64,000 nucleotides of DNA, taken from assembly GCF_018294505.1 (NCBI RefSeq), contig NC_057794.1:188823716-188887715 (forward strand), written 5' to 3'. A program made the translations under genes and the position numbers. This DNA is from Triticum aestivum (lineage: Eukaryota > Streptophyta > Magnoliopsida > Poales > Poaceae). The notes below the pieces were generated by a model. That model made no database searches. It was not told the origin of the DNA and saw only the letters and a list, made by a program, of their open reading frames with translations. Shown piece after piece: positions 47,438 through 59,300 of this stretch (its first letter is position 1; the number at the start of each line of letters is the position of its first letter).

Positions 47438-48514
47438 TCAATCAGTAGCCTGGAGGGTAGTAGGGATCCAGAGGAGCGGGCATCCACTCATCCCACTACG
47501 GAGGTGCCTGGTGTGCTGCCTCCTCAGCAGCCTGAGCGTTCCGATAGGCGGTGATGTATGCAGGCATAATCCTATATCCACCCCTGGCAACATAATCAAA
47601 CAAAGCAGGAGCAGGCAACTGAATAACATCACAAGTCCTCACACTAAAAACCGGGTTATGCAGAATAGGGGTGTGAGGGGACTTGATATCAGTAAAATGG
47701 TGGTGATCCATGGCTGCACGGTCTTGGTGAACTTTGGTCAAAGGGAAATCATGAGGACGTATCTCAACCTCAAAGTGAGCCGCCAAACGAGTAGCACAAA
47801 TCCCACCATGTATTTCACCCTGTGATTTATTAAGATGGAGGCGACGAGCCACAATAGCTCCCAAGCTATAGGTGTTATCGCCTTATAGTGCTCGACGTAA
47901 AACAACAAAGCTGGTGGACTAAGCGCACCTACATTCTTTCTAGCAAGCAAGCATTTAGCAACAAATAAATAAAAATAGTGTATGGCAGGAAAGTGTATGC
48001 TAGCAGCCGTAGTGGCTGGCACTCCTCTCTCATCACCTACTGTCAGAGTGCGATAAAAATCCTCAAACCCAGCCGGTCTAGGCTTAGCCAAGCTCCCATC
48101 AGAGGGGATCATGTATATGTCAAAAAACTCAGTAAGTGGTATCTAATGGTTTTCAGCATATAAATTAAAGCTCACTTCAGGGGGATTATTTCTAGGCAAG
48201 AAAGTAAAGCTCTGAACAAAGATGTTTGTGAGGATTTGGTGCTGGTCACACTCATCTGCGATGAATTCAGTGAGGCCAGCATTAGCAATGTATTGCATGT
48301 ACTCCTCAAGAATTCTAGCCTCTTACAGGAACGGGGTGTGCGGCCATTCACACGGTTGTACTTCCGCAACCCTCCGAGGGTGGAGATCATTGTCAGAAGA
48401 CTCCCCAATAACACCCTTGGAGTTCTTCTTAGAACCAAACTTCCTGAAGATATTCATGTCCGCGTACAATTTTCTGAAAATAAATATTTTGGAGTGACAA
48501 AAATTTGTCAACAA
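47438..48514 (-). pseudogene. Athila-type accessory ORF remnant, unit C
   Basis: Third copy of the accessory protein. 48514-48323 gives NIFRKFGSKKNSKGVIGE. 48112-47738 gives MIPSDGSLAKPRPAGFEDFY. 47864-47496 gives MGAIVARRLHLNKSQGEIHG followed by LPAPALFDYVARGGYRIMPA. Frameshifts and stops separate these parts. In minus orientation it lies downstream of the gag-protease remnant at 49217-50506, so in the intact element the ORF would be between integrase and 3' LTR, the place of env-like or extra ORFs in Athila elements. Confidence 0.75.
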
Positions 48515-48837
48515 AACTTTGTAAGATTGTACTCATAGGGATACATAGAGGCCATAACAAGCATTCAAACAACTTAGAACACTAAGAATTCAATATGCAA
48601 GCACATCTACAACAGCACCAAGAGTAGCTAATTATTCAAAGTATAAATCACTAAAGCAAAAACTAATTGGACAAATGGTGGAGTCACATACCAAGCAACA
48701 ATCCCTCGAAACAGTTTCGGAAACGGAGCTTCGAGCAAAGAGATCGAAATCCGCGGGTTTGAGCTTAAGAACACGGGAGAGAGAGCAAGAGTGATTTTTT
48801 TCTGGAGGTAGGTGACAATGTGGGCTAAAGAGATAAG

Positions 48838-49020
48838 TGAGGGGGCCCACGTGGGGACCACAACCCCCAGGGCGCGCCCAGGTGGGTTGTGCCCACCTAG
48901 TGCACCCCCCTCTGGTTATTTTTGCACCAAAAATTCTTAAATAATTAGGAAAAACTCATATAGAATATTCAGAGCATTCTGAGAACTTTTATTTTTGGGT
49001 CATTTTCTTATTGCACAGGA
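48838..49020 (-). repeat. Diverged LTR-like segment in unit C
   Basis: ggtgggttgtgcccaccta, cccctct-ggt, ccaaaaattctta and attctgagaacttttattt match, in the same order, the middle of LTRs 1-3 (for example 33718-33832). At exactly the point where units A and B pass from interior into their 5' LTR (TGATAAC), unit C instead reads TGAGGGGGCCC. This could be a truncated LTR of a related family or an internal segment shared with the LTR. Confidence 0.55.
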
Positions 49021-49216
49021 AATTCAGAAAACAAACAAAACATGGCATTTATTTTATTTAACTAATAAAACAGAGAATAAAAAGTAGGGACAGAAAGTAG
49101 TGCTTACTAAATTCATCAACTGCATACCGCTCAAAAATGATTCATTAATAAGGTTGATCAGGTCTTATTAACAACCACTTTCGTTTAGTATGAAACCGAA
49201 GAACTTTCGTAAATCA

Positions 49217-49813
49217 CTAAGTTACCTCAATGGGGATACGCATTTCCCCAACAATAAACGTTTCATATTTCTTTTTGGAAGTAGGTGGAGGTATTTGAAA
49301 ACTTCCAACAGTGATTGTCGGATATTTTTCAATAACATTAATACCATTCACTTGGAATTGTTTCTTCGGAAAGTGCACCGTATGCTCATTACCATTGATA
49401 TGAAAAGTGATCTTGCTTTTATTGCAATCAATAACAGCCCCTGCAGTATTCAAGAAGGGTCTACCAAGGATAATTGACATGTTGTCGTCCTCGGGCATCT
49501 CAAGTATAACAAATTCAGTCAAAATAGTAACATTAGCAACAACAATGAGCACATCCTCACAGATACCGATAGGTATGGCAGTTGATTTGTTAGCCATTTG
49601 TAAAGATATTTCAGTAGGTGTGAGTTTATTCAAGTCAAGTCTTTTATATAAAGAGAAAAGCATAACACTAACACCAACTCCTACATCACACAAAGCAGTT
49701 TTCACATAATCCTTTTTGATGGAGCCAGGTATAGTTGGTATACCCGGATCTCCATGTTTTTTAGGTACTCCATCTTTGAAAGTATAATTTGCAAGCATAG
49801 CGGAGATTTCAGC
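49217..49813 (-). pseudogene. Athila-type aspartic protease domain
   Basis: Reading leftward from 49813, the frame gives MLANYTFKDGVPKKHGDPG, then the protease core ALCDVGVGVSVMLFSLYKRL (catalytic Asp retained, usual D-L-G-A changed to D-V-G-V), the flap region and the hydrophobic ILGRPFLNTAGAVID. This is the retropepsin-like domain typical of plant Ty3/gypsy Athila elements. It is in the same frame as the gag part to its right, but a TAA codon at about 49814-49816 separates them. The frame ends at 49217 (GEMRIPIEVT), and no RT follows: the sequence passes to non-coding DNA, so most of pol has been deleted. Confidence 0.8.
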
Positions 49814-50506
49814 TTATGGTATTCTTCTCTTATTTGTGATGATGTCTTTCATATACTTTGCATAAGGAGGCATTTTCAAGATATCAGTCAAGCGAGTACG
49901 CAAAAAGACTGGCCTCAGCATTTCAGCAAAGTGTTCAAATTCTTCATCATATTTCTTTTTAGTTGACTTGGGTGGAAAAGGCAAAGGTTTTTGAACCCAC
50001 AGTTCTCTTTCTTTACCATGTTTTCTAGCAATAAAGTCTCTTTTATCATACCTTTTATTTTTAGGTTGTGGGTTATCAAGATCAACAGGTGGTTCTATCT
50101 CAACATCATTATCTGGTTCTTTATCATTTGTTTGAGTGTCTTCATGAACATCAGCATTATCTTTTTCATTATCACTAGTTGAGTGTTCATTACCATATTG
50201 AGTTTCAGCATCAGAGATAGAAGTTTCATTTTCATTATCAGGAGGTTTTTCTATTTCAGGTTCACTAGAAGTGTGCAAAGTCCTATCATTTTTCCTTTTT
50301 CCTTTTCTTTCTAGAAGGACTAGGTGCACTAGTGTTGTTTCTTTGTGAATCTTGTTCTATTCTTTTTGGGTGTCCCTCAGGATAAAGTGGTTCCTGGGTC
50401 ATTTTACCTCCTCTAGTTGCAACTCTAACAACAAAGTCATGCCTATTATGATTCATTTAATCAAGTAATTCTCTTTGTGATTTAGCAACTTGTTCTAGTT
50501 GGGTTT
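49814..50506 (-). pseudogene. Athila-type gag C-terminal remnant
   Basis: From 50329 leftward the frame is rich in Glu, Asp and Asn, then reads KPLPFPPKSTKKKYDEEFEH and LKMPPYAKYMKDIITNKRRI, the usual gag tail before protease in Athila elements. To the right, in another frame, KTQLEQVAKSQRELLD, a stop, then GGKMTQEPLYPEGHPKRIEQ is visible at about 50506-50330, so a frameshift near 50310 and a nonsense codon are present. The remnant is cut at 50506/50507 by the LTR of the Tat element. Confidence 0.75.
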
Positions 50507-51451
50507 TGTCGGGGAAACTGATCCACGAACACCTATGGGGCCGGCGGACCGAGCCCCTTTCGGTTCGGCGGGGGGCGGAGATCACACGAAGAGCAGATCG
50601 AGGCGAAGCACACGAGCGGTTTACCCAGCTTCGGAGCTCTCCGGAGAGATAACACTCCTACTGCTGCTTGTTTGATTATCTTGTCTTCTTGCTCCAGAGA
50701 GAGAGTGTAGTGTTTTTCTGGGTTCCGAACCAGTCGAACCCTCTCTACGTTGCGCATGGGCCTCCTTTTATATGCTAAAGGGGTCACCGACAGGTGGCAA
50801 TGCAGAGAAGGGTACAAATGTAAAAAGTGAGGTGGTTGGTACAGTTACTTGTACAGTGCACCCTACCTAACCCTGACGGCAGGGGACAAGGGCATTAAAT
50901 GCCCGTCTGAGTCGCCCAAACAGTGCAGAAAAGGACCGTTAGGGGCGCCACCGTTCGCCACGATGGCGATCTTGTCAGCTTCGCATGCCACTGCGCACCG
51001 CTGGCTGCACAGCCTCCCGCCACGCGCGCCTGGAGAGGCCCCCAGAGTGACACGTTGGTGGATGCGCTGGAGCGTGGGCACAGAGTGGCCGCCTGCCATG
51101 GCAAGCGCCTTGCCGCTGCTGTTATCTTGTCGGGTCCGGAAGCTTGTCGCTCACCGGGCCTCGAGGTACCTTGGTTGGTCTTCCCGGCAAGCTCCTCTTG
51201 CCGGGGCCTTGTTGCCTTGCCGGAGCGCGTGGCGCGTCGCGGCAAGTTCCTTGGAGTGCCTTGGTTGGCCTTCCCGGCAAGCTCCTCTTGCCGGGGCCTT
51301 GTCTCCTGAGCTTAAATACTTTGTTCTTGAATGGCTCCAAGGGAACCACGGAGGATCTTGGCGTTCGCCCGGCAAGCCTTGCCGCGGGGTGCTGCAACTG
51401 CCCGTGCACAAGTTCGGGGTACTAGGGTACCCCTATTCTAGTACACCGACA
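50507..51451 (-). repeat. 3' LTR of Tat-lineage element
   Basis: 945 bp. On + it begins TGTCGGGGAAACTGATCC and ends GTACACCGACA, with the TGTCGG...CCGACA inverted termini of an LTR. It joins broken Athila gag on the left (flank ggttt) and a C/G-rich polypurine-like tract on the right. A 44-bp segment (ccttggttggycttcccggc...) is duplicated at 51169 and 51258. A TATA box lies at 50766-50772 on the minus strand. The 5' partner LTR is beyond the window. Confidence 0.85.
50766..50772 (-). promoter_or_regulatory. TATA box in the Tat LTR
   Basis: GCATATAAAAGGAGG on the minus strand, the likely core promoter for the element transcript. Confidence 0.55.
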
Positions 51452-51465
51452 GGAGCCCCCGGGCC
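51452..51465 (-). other. Polypurine-like tract of Tat element
   Basis: CCCGGGGGCTCC on the minus strand directly precedes the LTR start TGTCGGTG. It contains pyrimidines, so it is a weak tract, but the position is right. Confidence 0.45.
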
Positions 51466-51658
51466 TGGGCCAGACACGGTGCCGAGCGCTGTTGGGCCAG
51501 GCCCAAGACAGGGCACGGGCACACGCGGACTGGGCCACGCCGAATCTCGCTCCGTATCCACCGCGCTCTCCCCTAACGGCACGCGTTGAATGCGGCGTCG
51601 TGGGAGAGATCGTGGGTGGTTCTTTATTCGGAAGGGCGAAACGTCCGCCCCGTCCCTC

Positions 51659-51666
51659 TTTATAAG
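51659..51666 (+). promoter_or_regulatory. TATA box of the antisense gene
   Basis: TTTATAAG lies about 170 bases before the ATG at 51830 and is followed by a C-rich leader, consistent with a + strand promoter just inside the 3' LTR. Confidence 0.5.
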
Positions 51667-51829
51667 CAGAGGAAACAGGGGCAGTTCGTTCCCCCTCGCT
51701 GGTTGCTACTACTCCATCTTCACGAACCTCCGCCGCTCCCCCCTTCTTCTCGAAGCCGAGAGAGCAGCGCTCCGCCCCCCATTGCCACCAGCATCACCAA
51801 CGCCGTCGACCTCCCCCACCACCTCCGCC

Positions 51830-54800
51830 ATGGCTCCGAAAGCCGACAAGGGAAAGGGCGTGAAGTCGGCCGAGGCGCAGCGGCTCGCGGCGCTGCGGAA
51901 GGAGCGGGCGATCTTCTCCCCCCAGCTCGGCGCGAAGGAGCTGAGGGAGTACTTCTACCTCTTTTGGGCGACGGAGACGCGTGCGCATCCGCGCACGAGG
52001 GTACTCCCGGCCGCTGCTTCGGAACTGGCTCCAAACGGGTACCCATTCTTCGCGCTGTTCTTCTATTGCGGGCTCTGCCCGCCCTTCTCGGAGTTCTTCT
52101 GCGATATCATGAACACCTACGGCCTCCGCCTCCTTGATTTCACCCCCAACGCCGTTCTGACCATGGCAGTTTTCGCACATTTGTGCGAAAACTTTGTCGG
52201 AGTCCACCCCAATGTTGCCCTTTTCCGCCACTTCTTCATGCCTCGGGTAGAGAGAGGAGAGCCGCTTGCCGGAGGGATCGCCTGGATCTCGAGAGTCGGC
52301 AAGAAGGAGGCGTACTTGGAGGGTGAGCTCCGCAGCAAGTGGGAGGAGTGGAGAGCGGAGTGGTGCTGGATCGTCGAGGAGAATCCGCAGCCCTTCACCG
52401 CCGTGCGCCAAGCTCCAATAGTGCGCGGCAATGACTGGAGCAACGTGGCCCCGGAAGACGAGAGGCTGAAGATCGCCATTACTAGGATCCTTCGCCTCAG
52501 GCTTGCCGGGCTCACTGTAGGCGCTGTAGGCGCAGATTTCCTCCGCCGCCGCATCGCCCCCCTGCAGGAGAGGGGGAGGCCCGCCTGGGAATTCAAGAAC
52601 TCGGCGGACATCATGAGGCTGCGGCCGGGCCTCAACTACAACTTCACCGTCTTGGAGCTGGATGCAATGCTCCTGGAGTTGTTCAAACGCGATCCCCAGC
52701 ACCCATTCACGCTGGCGAGGGGCGTCGTTCCATTGTGCAATAATTCTTCGCTTGACCGGATCCGCGCCATGATGCCGTTGTGCGATTCACACGGAATCGT
52801 TCCAACTTGGCAAGAGCCTGCGGATGACGTCGTGCAAGCGTTCTTCGACAACTTGGAAGAAGTGCCGGTCCGCGCTGACGAGCAGAAGAGCCTCACCCGT
52901 GACACCACCGACGAGGAGCTGCAGCGCATCGCCACTAGGGCGGAAGAGGTTGCGGCCGCAGCTGCCGCGGGCGCGTTCGGGTTCACTGTGGAGGAGGCGG
53001 AGGCGGCAGAGGCGGCAAACCTCGCCGAGCGCGCGGAGTTCATTGGCGAGGAAGAGCCTGCCGGCTCTGAAGCTGAGCCGAGCGAGGCCGGCGAGGAAGA
53101 GCCCGAGCCTTCAGAAAGCTTGCCGCAGGCGGAGCCCCCGGCCCCGCCAAGAAGGCGTCTTCGCAGGGCCGCGGACGTAGCGGGGCGGCAGCCGGGTCAA
53201 CAGCCGCCGAGCCGTGCGACACGCTCTACCGCGGCAAGCAATGTTGCCGCGGGAGCGCCTCACGCAGCAGCGGCAACTGGAGCGGGATCTTCCCGGGCCA
53301 CCGCCACCGCCCCCGCCAAGCGGGCAAGGGATCCTACTCCTCCGCCTCGCCGCACCGGAGGGGAGCCGGACTTCGATCTTTCCGCGCTCAGCTCCGACGA
53401 GGAGGAAGAAGAGTAAGTTTCTTTGGTGCTCTTGTAGTTCTTCAATCTTGCTGTTTTTATCTTGTATCTGACTTGCTTCAATCTGAACTCCTTTCTTTTC
53501 AGGACGCTGGCCCAGAGAGCGGCGAAGAGGGCCAAGGCCGCGGTGATTGTCATCGAAGATGACCCCACCGTGTCAGCAGGGGGTGGGTCCGAGACCACCT
53601 TGACGGACCCGGCAACCACTCCTCAAAGCAGCCCCCAACGCAGCCCCCAGCGTAAGTTCATAGTTAGTTTTCTGCTGTCAGGCGCGCATGAGTGCTTTTT
53701 CCTTTGTTGATATCTTGCTTGTTGATTTGTGTAGGAGCAGAGCAGCCATATCAGGAGCGCCTGGAAGCTGGTCCCGAAGTGCCATCTGCTTCGACTATGC
53801 CGCCAAGGGAGGAGTCCCCGACAAGGGAGCGCTCTCCGGCAAGGGAGAACTCTCCGGCAAGGGACAACACCGTCGATCCTGCGGCAGCCGAGACCGCAAC
53901 TGCAGATCTTGGCACAGGTAATTCACTTGTCCAAAAACTTTCCCTTGGGTTCTTCTGATTTTCTTCTCTTGGATTTTTGATTGATTTTTCTCCCTTCTTT
54001 GTTCTTCAGACCCATCTGCTGCTGAGCCAATGGAGATAGAGGGCGCCGGCGAGGAAGGCGCGCATGGCAGCACTGACGATGCTGCCGCCAACAAAGAAGG
54101 GGCCGGTGCTGATGAGACCGCCGGCGAGGAGGCCGCCAAGGCTGCCGCCGCAGAAGCCGGCAAGGGGTCGGGCGATCGCACTGACGACCCTGAGGCCGCA
54201 GGAGCTCCAGGCGCTGCGCCGACCGCCGATCCCTTTGCCGCTGCTGCGGAGCCGGGCTCCGAGGAGCCCCAGCCCAGCGCCTACTTGAAGGCCGGCAACG
54301 ATATCTTCATCAAGCTACCCTGGGTGTCGAGCTCTAGGGCGCTGGTCGAGGGGGAAACTTTCGATGAGGAGGTGCTCGCCTCCGCTGGACTGTCGTTGGT
54401 CGACGCGCCCAGCAGCAGCAGTGGCGAGCCTGAGGAGGAGCAGCTGCTGCGGAAGCTGCTGTCACTCTACCGCGCACGGCAAGCCAAGCTGGCTTCCCGG
54501 GAAGCGCTTGTCGCGAAGGCGGGAGTTGATATGGAGAAGCGCGCGGAGGAGCTCCGGGGCCACAATCAAGAAGCTCTCCGGTCCCTGGCACAGGAGCGGG
54601 AGCGACTCGCCGAGGAGCGCACGGCCTTCCTTCTCGAGAAGGCCGAAGCTGAGGAGGAACAAAGGCTGGCCGCCGAGAAGCAGTCCGCGCGAGAAGGCGA
54701 ATTGGTGCAGCGGAAGGCCAACCTCGACAGCTACGAGGAGGAGCTCGCCGAGCGCGAGCAAGCACTTGGCGGGGCGCTCAAGGAAGCAAAGGACGCTGCC

Positions 54801-55526
54801 GCAATCGCAGAGGCCGCCAAGAAAGAGCTGGAGGAGAAGGTGGCGCAGCTGGAGGCCAACATCGGGAAGAGCGGCGAGGAGCTTGCCGCGCTCAAGCGTG
54901 AGCGTGAGAAGGATGCTGCCGCCCACGGTGAGCTGCAAGGTCTTCTCGCTGAGAGGGGCAAGGAGCTCAGCGCCGCCAAGGATTCCAATGCAGACCTGGA
55001 GTTGAAGCTGGCCACGCTGACGCAGACGCTGGACGACGCCAAGGAGCGGGAGAAGACCTTGTCGGAGAAGGTCAAGGCTGACAAGGCGCTGCTGGAGAGC
55101 ATCGCAGTTACCCAGAACTCATTCAGAGATACTGTGGAGCACTGGACCGAGGGTCTGGTGAATATTGCCGCAGTCATCGACGAGGAGCTGGCGCAGCTGG
55201 GGATGGAGGACTTTGGGTATCCCTCCGACGAGAATCTCCAACCCAGCGCCAAGCTCAGCCTGTTCTTCAAGGGCGTGGCGACGGCACTCCAGCGGCTCCG
55301 GGAGAGGATCCCAAAGCAGCTGGCCGACGAGTCGCGCAGAATCTGCGCCGGGGTTCTCCAGAAGGTGCTGATGAAGGTGGCCTTCCGCAATCCAGGCCTC
55401 AGCTTCACCAACGTCCTCAAGTCCTTGCCGCCAGACGCCGATCGGGACGCACTCAAGGCCCTTGTCGCACCCATTGTGGACAAGGTGAGCGAGATCAAGA
55501 GGGTTGAGGGCGATCGCGTAGACTAG
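51830..55526 (+). CDS. Antisense ORF protein of Tat element (putative gypsy-type transposon domain), four exons
   Basis: Exons 51830-53412, 53503-53651, 53735-53917 and 54010-55526 join in frame through three GT-AG introns (90, 83 and 92 bp) and encode about 1143 residues with no stop. Start MAPKADKGKGVK was chosen because it follows a TATA box and leader; the frame is also open upstream to 51590. Residues 50-250 match the 'putative gypsy type transposon' family (FFYCGLCPPFSEFFCDIMNT, NAVLTMAVFAHLCENFVGVH). Then come an acidic, Ala/Glu-rich stretch, a basic segment ending in S-S-D-E-E-E-E-E, short Ser-Pro repeats in exon 3 (SPARENSPARDN), and in exon 4 a long coiled coil (about residues 770-1000) rich in Glu, Ala, Arg and Leu. 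The function of the family is unknown. Such genes opposite to gag-pol are known from Tat-lineage elements. Strikingly, it is intact while gag and pol are broken. Confidence 0.8.
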
Positions 55527-56333
55527 GCCGCCCATTTCTTCTTTTCCCTTGTCGCTGCTAATCATGTTATGAAAACAGTCTGTTAGAGCTGCGACAAGTT
55601 ATCTTGTAATATAACTTTATTTCTGTTATCAATTGCTATGTTATTTCCTCTACTAGATTCCTTCCTTTGTATGTTTTTACCCTACGCTTCTAGGGAACTT
55701 GTCGGCGCAGGCACCCGAGCCGCGAGCGCTGAGTGCGGAACGTCAGCAGCCTGCTGGCGGCGCTGCTTCCGACAAGAAACCTTGTCGCGACTAGATGCAG
55801 CACACTTAAGTTGTTGAGCGGACTCGAAACAAAGTAAGGGCGCAACTAGCCACGAGTTGGTTCCTCCGCGCACAGGTTTTCCATACAAAGCAGGGTCGTT
55901 CGAGGAAGATAACTCAAAAATTTAAAAACTGATTGCTCAAACTTTGGCAACTTAGCTTTTCTGTCGTTTGCTTCCCGGCAAGGCAAAACTTTGCTTGAAC
56001 GACGCCTGGTCCATACCACAATCTTCTCCTTCCCCCCGGCAAACTTGTGTGCGAGGGAACCTTCTTTTCCTTTGTTGAAAAAAAAGATAGAAGAGAAAAT
56101 AATGATATGGAGCCCTTCGGCTCGTTATTGCTTACCGGATGTAGGTGCTGCACAAAGTGTCAGATAACGCATGCAAGAAAGAAACTAATGCATGAAATGG
56201 ACAAGTTGTGCGGAGCACATGGGGTTTTATTTATGCACGGGATCTGCGCCCGGCTTTGTACAAAGGATTACATGCAACAGCGGCAAGACTTGTACAAAAG
56301 GTGGTTGCCGGAACGGGTTCCGGCAACCGCGCC
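55527..56333. other. Convergent 3' region between antisense gene and pol
   Basis: Both transcripts end here, tail to tail. The sequence shows T-rich sites (55600-55680), repeated ttgtcg/ccggcaa words and no further ORF of note. Confidence 0.5.
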
Positions 56334-59300
56334 CTACGGGAAAAACTTACGAAGATGTTCTATGTTCCAGGAGTTGCTCACCGGAATGCCATCTTCGGTC
56401 TCAAGGCGGACAGCGCCGGGCCTTGTGACTCGTTTCACCCGATAAGGGCCTTCCCACTTCGGCGTCAACTTGTTGGAATTCTTGGCGGACTGAACGCGCC
56501 GAAGAACAAGGTCGCCTTCCTCGAAGCTTCTGGCCTTAACTTTGCGGCTATGGTAGCGGCGCAAAGCTTGCTGGTATCGAGCAGCTCGTACAGCAGCCTG
56601 AAGACGATCTTCCTCAAGGAGCAGCGCGTCGTCTTGTCGCAGCTGTTCTTGCTCAAGCTCATCATAAGCGAGCACTCGAGGCGATCCGTATACGAGTTCC
56701 GTGGGGAGAACTGCCTCTGCTCCATAGACTAGAGCGAAAGGCGTCTGGCCAGTGGCTCGATTTGGCGTCGTTCTGATCGACCAAAGAACCACCGGCAGCT
56801 CCTCGATCCAGTTTCTTCCGCACTTGCGCAGCCTGTCGAAAGTTCTGGTCTTGAGCCCGCGCAGCACTTCAGCATTTGCCCTCTCTGCTTGACCGTTGCT
56901 TCTCGGATGAGCAACAGAAGCGAAGCAGACCTTGGCGCCAAGGTCTTGGACGTACTGCATGAAGGTGCGGCTCGTGAATTGCGTGCCGTTGTCGGTGATG
57001 ATCCTGTTAGGGATCCCGAAACGGCAAACAATTGACCTGAAGAACTTGACTGCTGACTGTGCTGTCACCTTCCTCACTGGCTGCACTTCCGGCCACTTTG
57101 TGAACTTGTCGATTGCGACGTACAAGTACTCAAAGCCCCCGACAGCTCGGGGGAAAGGGCCGAGGATATCGAGCCCCCAGACCGAAAATGGCCAGGATAA
57201 AGGGATCGTCTGGAGAGCTTGAGCTGGCTGGTGTATCTGTTTGGAGTGGAACTGGCACGCTTCACACTTGGTTACTTGTGTAGTTGCATCCTGGAGGGCT
57301 GTCGGCCAAAAGAAACCTTGCCGGAAAGCTTTGCCGGCAAGTGCTCTTGCGCCAATGTGGTGGCCACATATGCCTCCATGTATCTCTGCCAACAGCTTTT
57401 GTCCATCTTCCCGGCAAATACACTTCAATTTCACACCGTTGAGTCTTCTTCTGTACAGTATGCTATCGACAAACTGGTACATACTTGACTGCCGGGCTAC
57501 TTTTTCCGCTTCTTCTTGCTCTTCGGGAAGTTCTCCTGTCTGAAGGAAATGGACAATCTGCTGTGCCCATGCTGGAGCTTGTGGCTCGACAACAAGGACT
57601 AAAGGCACATCTGCTGCTGCGGGAACATCCGCTTCTACGGCAAGGACTTGCGGCCCTGCCGGAGCTTGATGTTCCCCGGCAAGCTTGCCGGAGCAAAACT
57701 TGTCGGGAGCGTCTGCTTCAACGGAACAAACCATAAGGCTTGCCGGAGCAGACTGCCCCTCAGCATCCTTGGTGTTGATCTTGGGGACTTTCTTGGCGGC
57801 GGCTTCGGGGAGCTCTGCCGGAAAGTAGTCACCAGAAACCAACTTCCTCTTCTTGCTTTGTCCAGTTGATGGTGTTACGGATGGTTGAGTCAACTTGAGC
57901 ACAAAGATCCCTGGTTCCACAGGTAACTTTAGTGCGGCGCACTTTGACAGGCCATCAGCAATGTCATTCTGAGCTCTTGGGATATGCTCCATCTGTAGGC
58001 CGTCAAAGTGCTCTTCTAGCTTCCTCACTTCATCAACATATGCTTCCATCAATGGACTCTGGTAGTTCTTGTTCACTTGGCGGACGACAAGCTGTGAGTC
58101 ACCCCTGACAATGAGCTTCTTGATCCCAAGGTCTGCTGCGATTCTGAGACCGGCAAGCAATCCTTCATACTCTGCAGTATTGTTGGTTGCTTGCTCCTTG
58201 GGAAAGTGCATCTGGACTACGTACTTGAGGTGCTCTCCGGTGGGCGCGACAAGCAGCACGCCCGCACCGGCGCCTTGCAGCGAGAAGGCACCATCAAAGT
58301 ACATCAGCCACTCTTTGCTTGCCTCTTTGACGGGGATGCTCGTCTCTGGAATTTCTTCATCTGGTGTTGGCGTCCATTCTGCTATGAACTCTGCCAATGC
58401 TCTGCTTTGGATAGTTGAAGTGCTCTCAAACTTGAGGCCAAAGCTTGACAGTTCCAGCGCCCACTCGACAATCCTGCCTGTCGCTTCTGGATTTTGCAGT
58501 ATCCTCTTCAGCGGAAAGCGAGTGACGACTGTGATCTCATGTGCTTGGAAGTAATGGCGCAGCTTTCTCGAGGCCATGAGGAGGCCGAAAAGCAACTTCT
58601 GCACACCAGAGTACCTTGATCTAGCCCCCTGTAGAAGGGAACTGACAAAGTAAACTGGACGCTGCACCATTCTCTTCTGCATCTTATCATGCTCCTGCGC
58701 AGATCCATCTCTGTCGGGACCAGAGCTTGTCGGCGAAGCCCCCTGCTTGTCGCTGGATGCATCTGCCGTGGTTGCTGGCTCATCATCTGCCTCCCTCTCC
58801 GCCACTAACGCAGCACTAACCACTTGATTGGTTGCCGCTATATACAGCAGCAACTTCTCTTGCGGCTTAGGTGCGACAAGTGTTGGAGTGGAGGACAGGT
58901 ATCTCTTCAAGTCCTGCAGCGCAGCCTCCGCCTCCGGAGTCCATTTTATTGGACCTGCCTTTTTCAAAATTTTGAAAAATGGCAGGGCGCGCTCAGCAGA
59001 TCTAGAGATAAACCTGCTGAGAGCAGCCACGCAACCGGCAAGCCTTCGTACATCCTTGACGCGCTTTGGTGCTTCGATCTGCTCAATGGCCTTGATCTTG
59101 TCGGGATTGGCTTCAATTCCCCGCTGAGACACGAAGAACCCGAGAAGCTTGCCGGAAGGGACTCCAAACACGCACTTCTCGGGGTTAAGCTTGAGGTTGA
59201 TCTTGCGCAGATTTGCAAATGTCTCGTCTAAATCTTGAATCAGGGTCGCCCTGTTCTTGCTCTTGACCACTATGTCATCCATGTAGGCTTCCACATTTCT

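Larger units (their letters stand above)
32554..50506 (-). mobile_element. Athila-lineage Ty3/gypsy tandem array (LTR-int-LTR-int-LTR-int)
   Basis: Three LTRs (32554-33966, 37487-38897, 43976-45384) alternate with three internal regions. A polypurine tract abuts the right edge of each LTR on the + map, so every unit runs leftward. Units A and B hold only a 3' accessory ORF. Unit C also has gag and protease remnants (49217-50506) but no RT, RNase H or integrase. Sharing of inner LTRs between units is the signature of unequal recombination between LTRs. Athila lineage is inferred from the gag-protease junction and the accessory ORF. The array is cut at 50507 by the Tat element, and its right end lies outside the window. 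Confidence 0.8.

Noticed and set aside
51794..55498. Long minus-strand ORFs opposite the antisense gene (for example 302 and 255 codons)
   Set aside because: Shadows of a GC-rich gene. The + strand has introns, a TATA box and a recognisable family.
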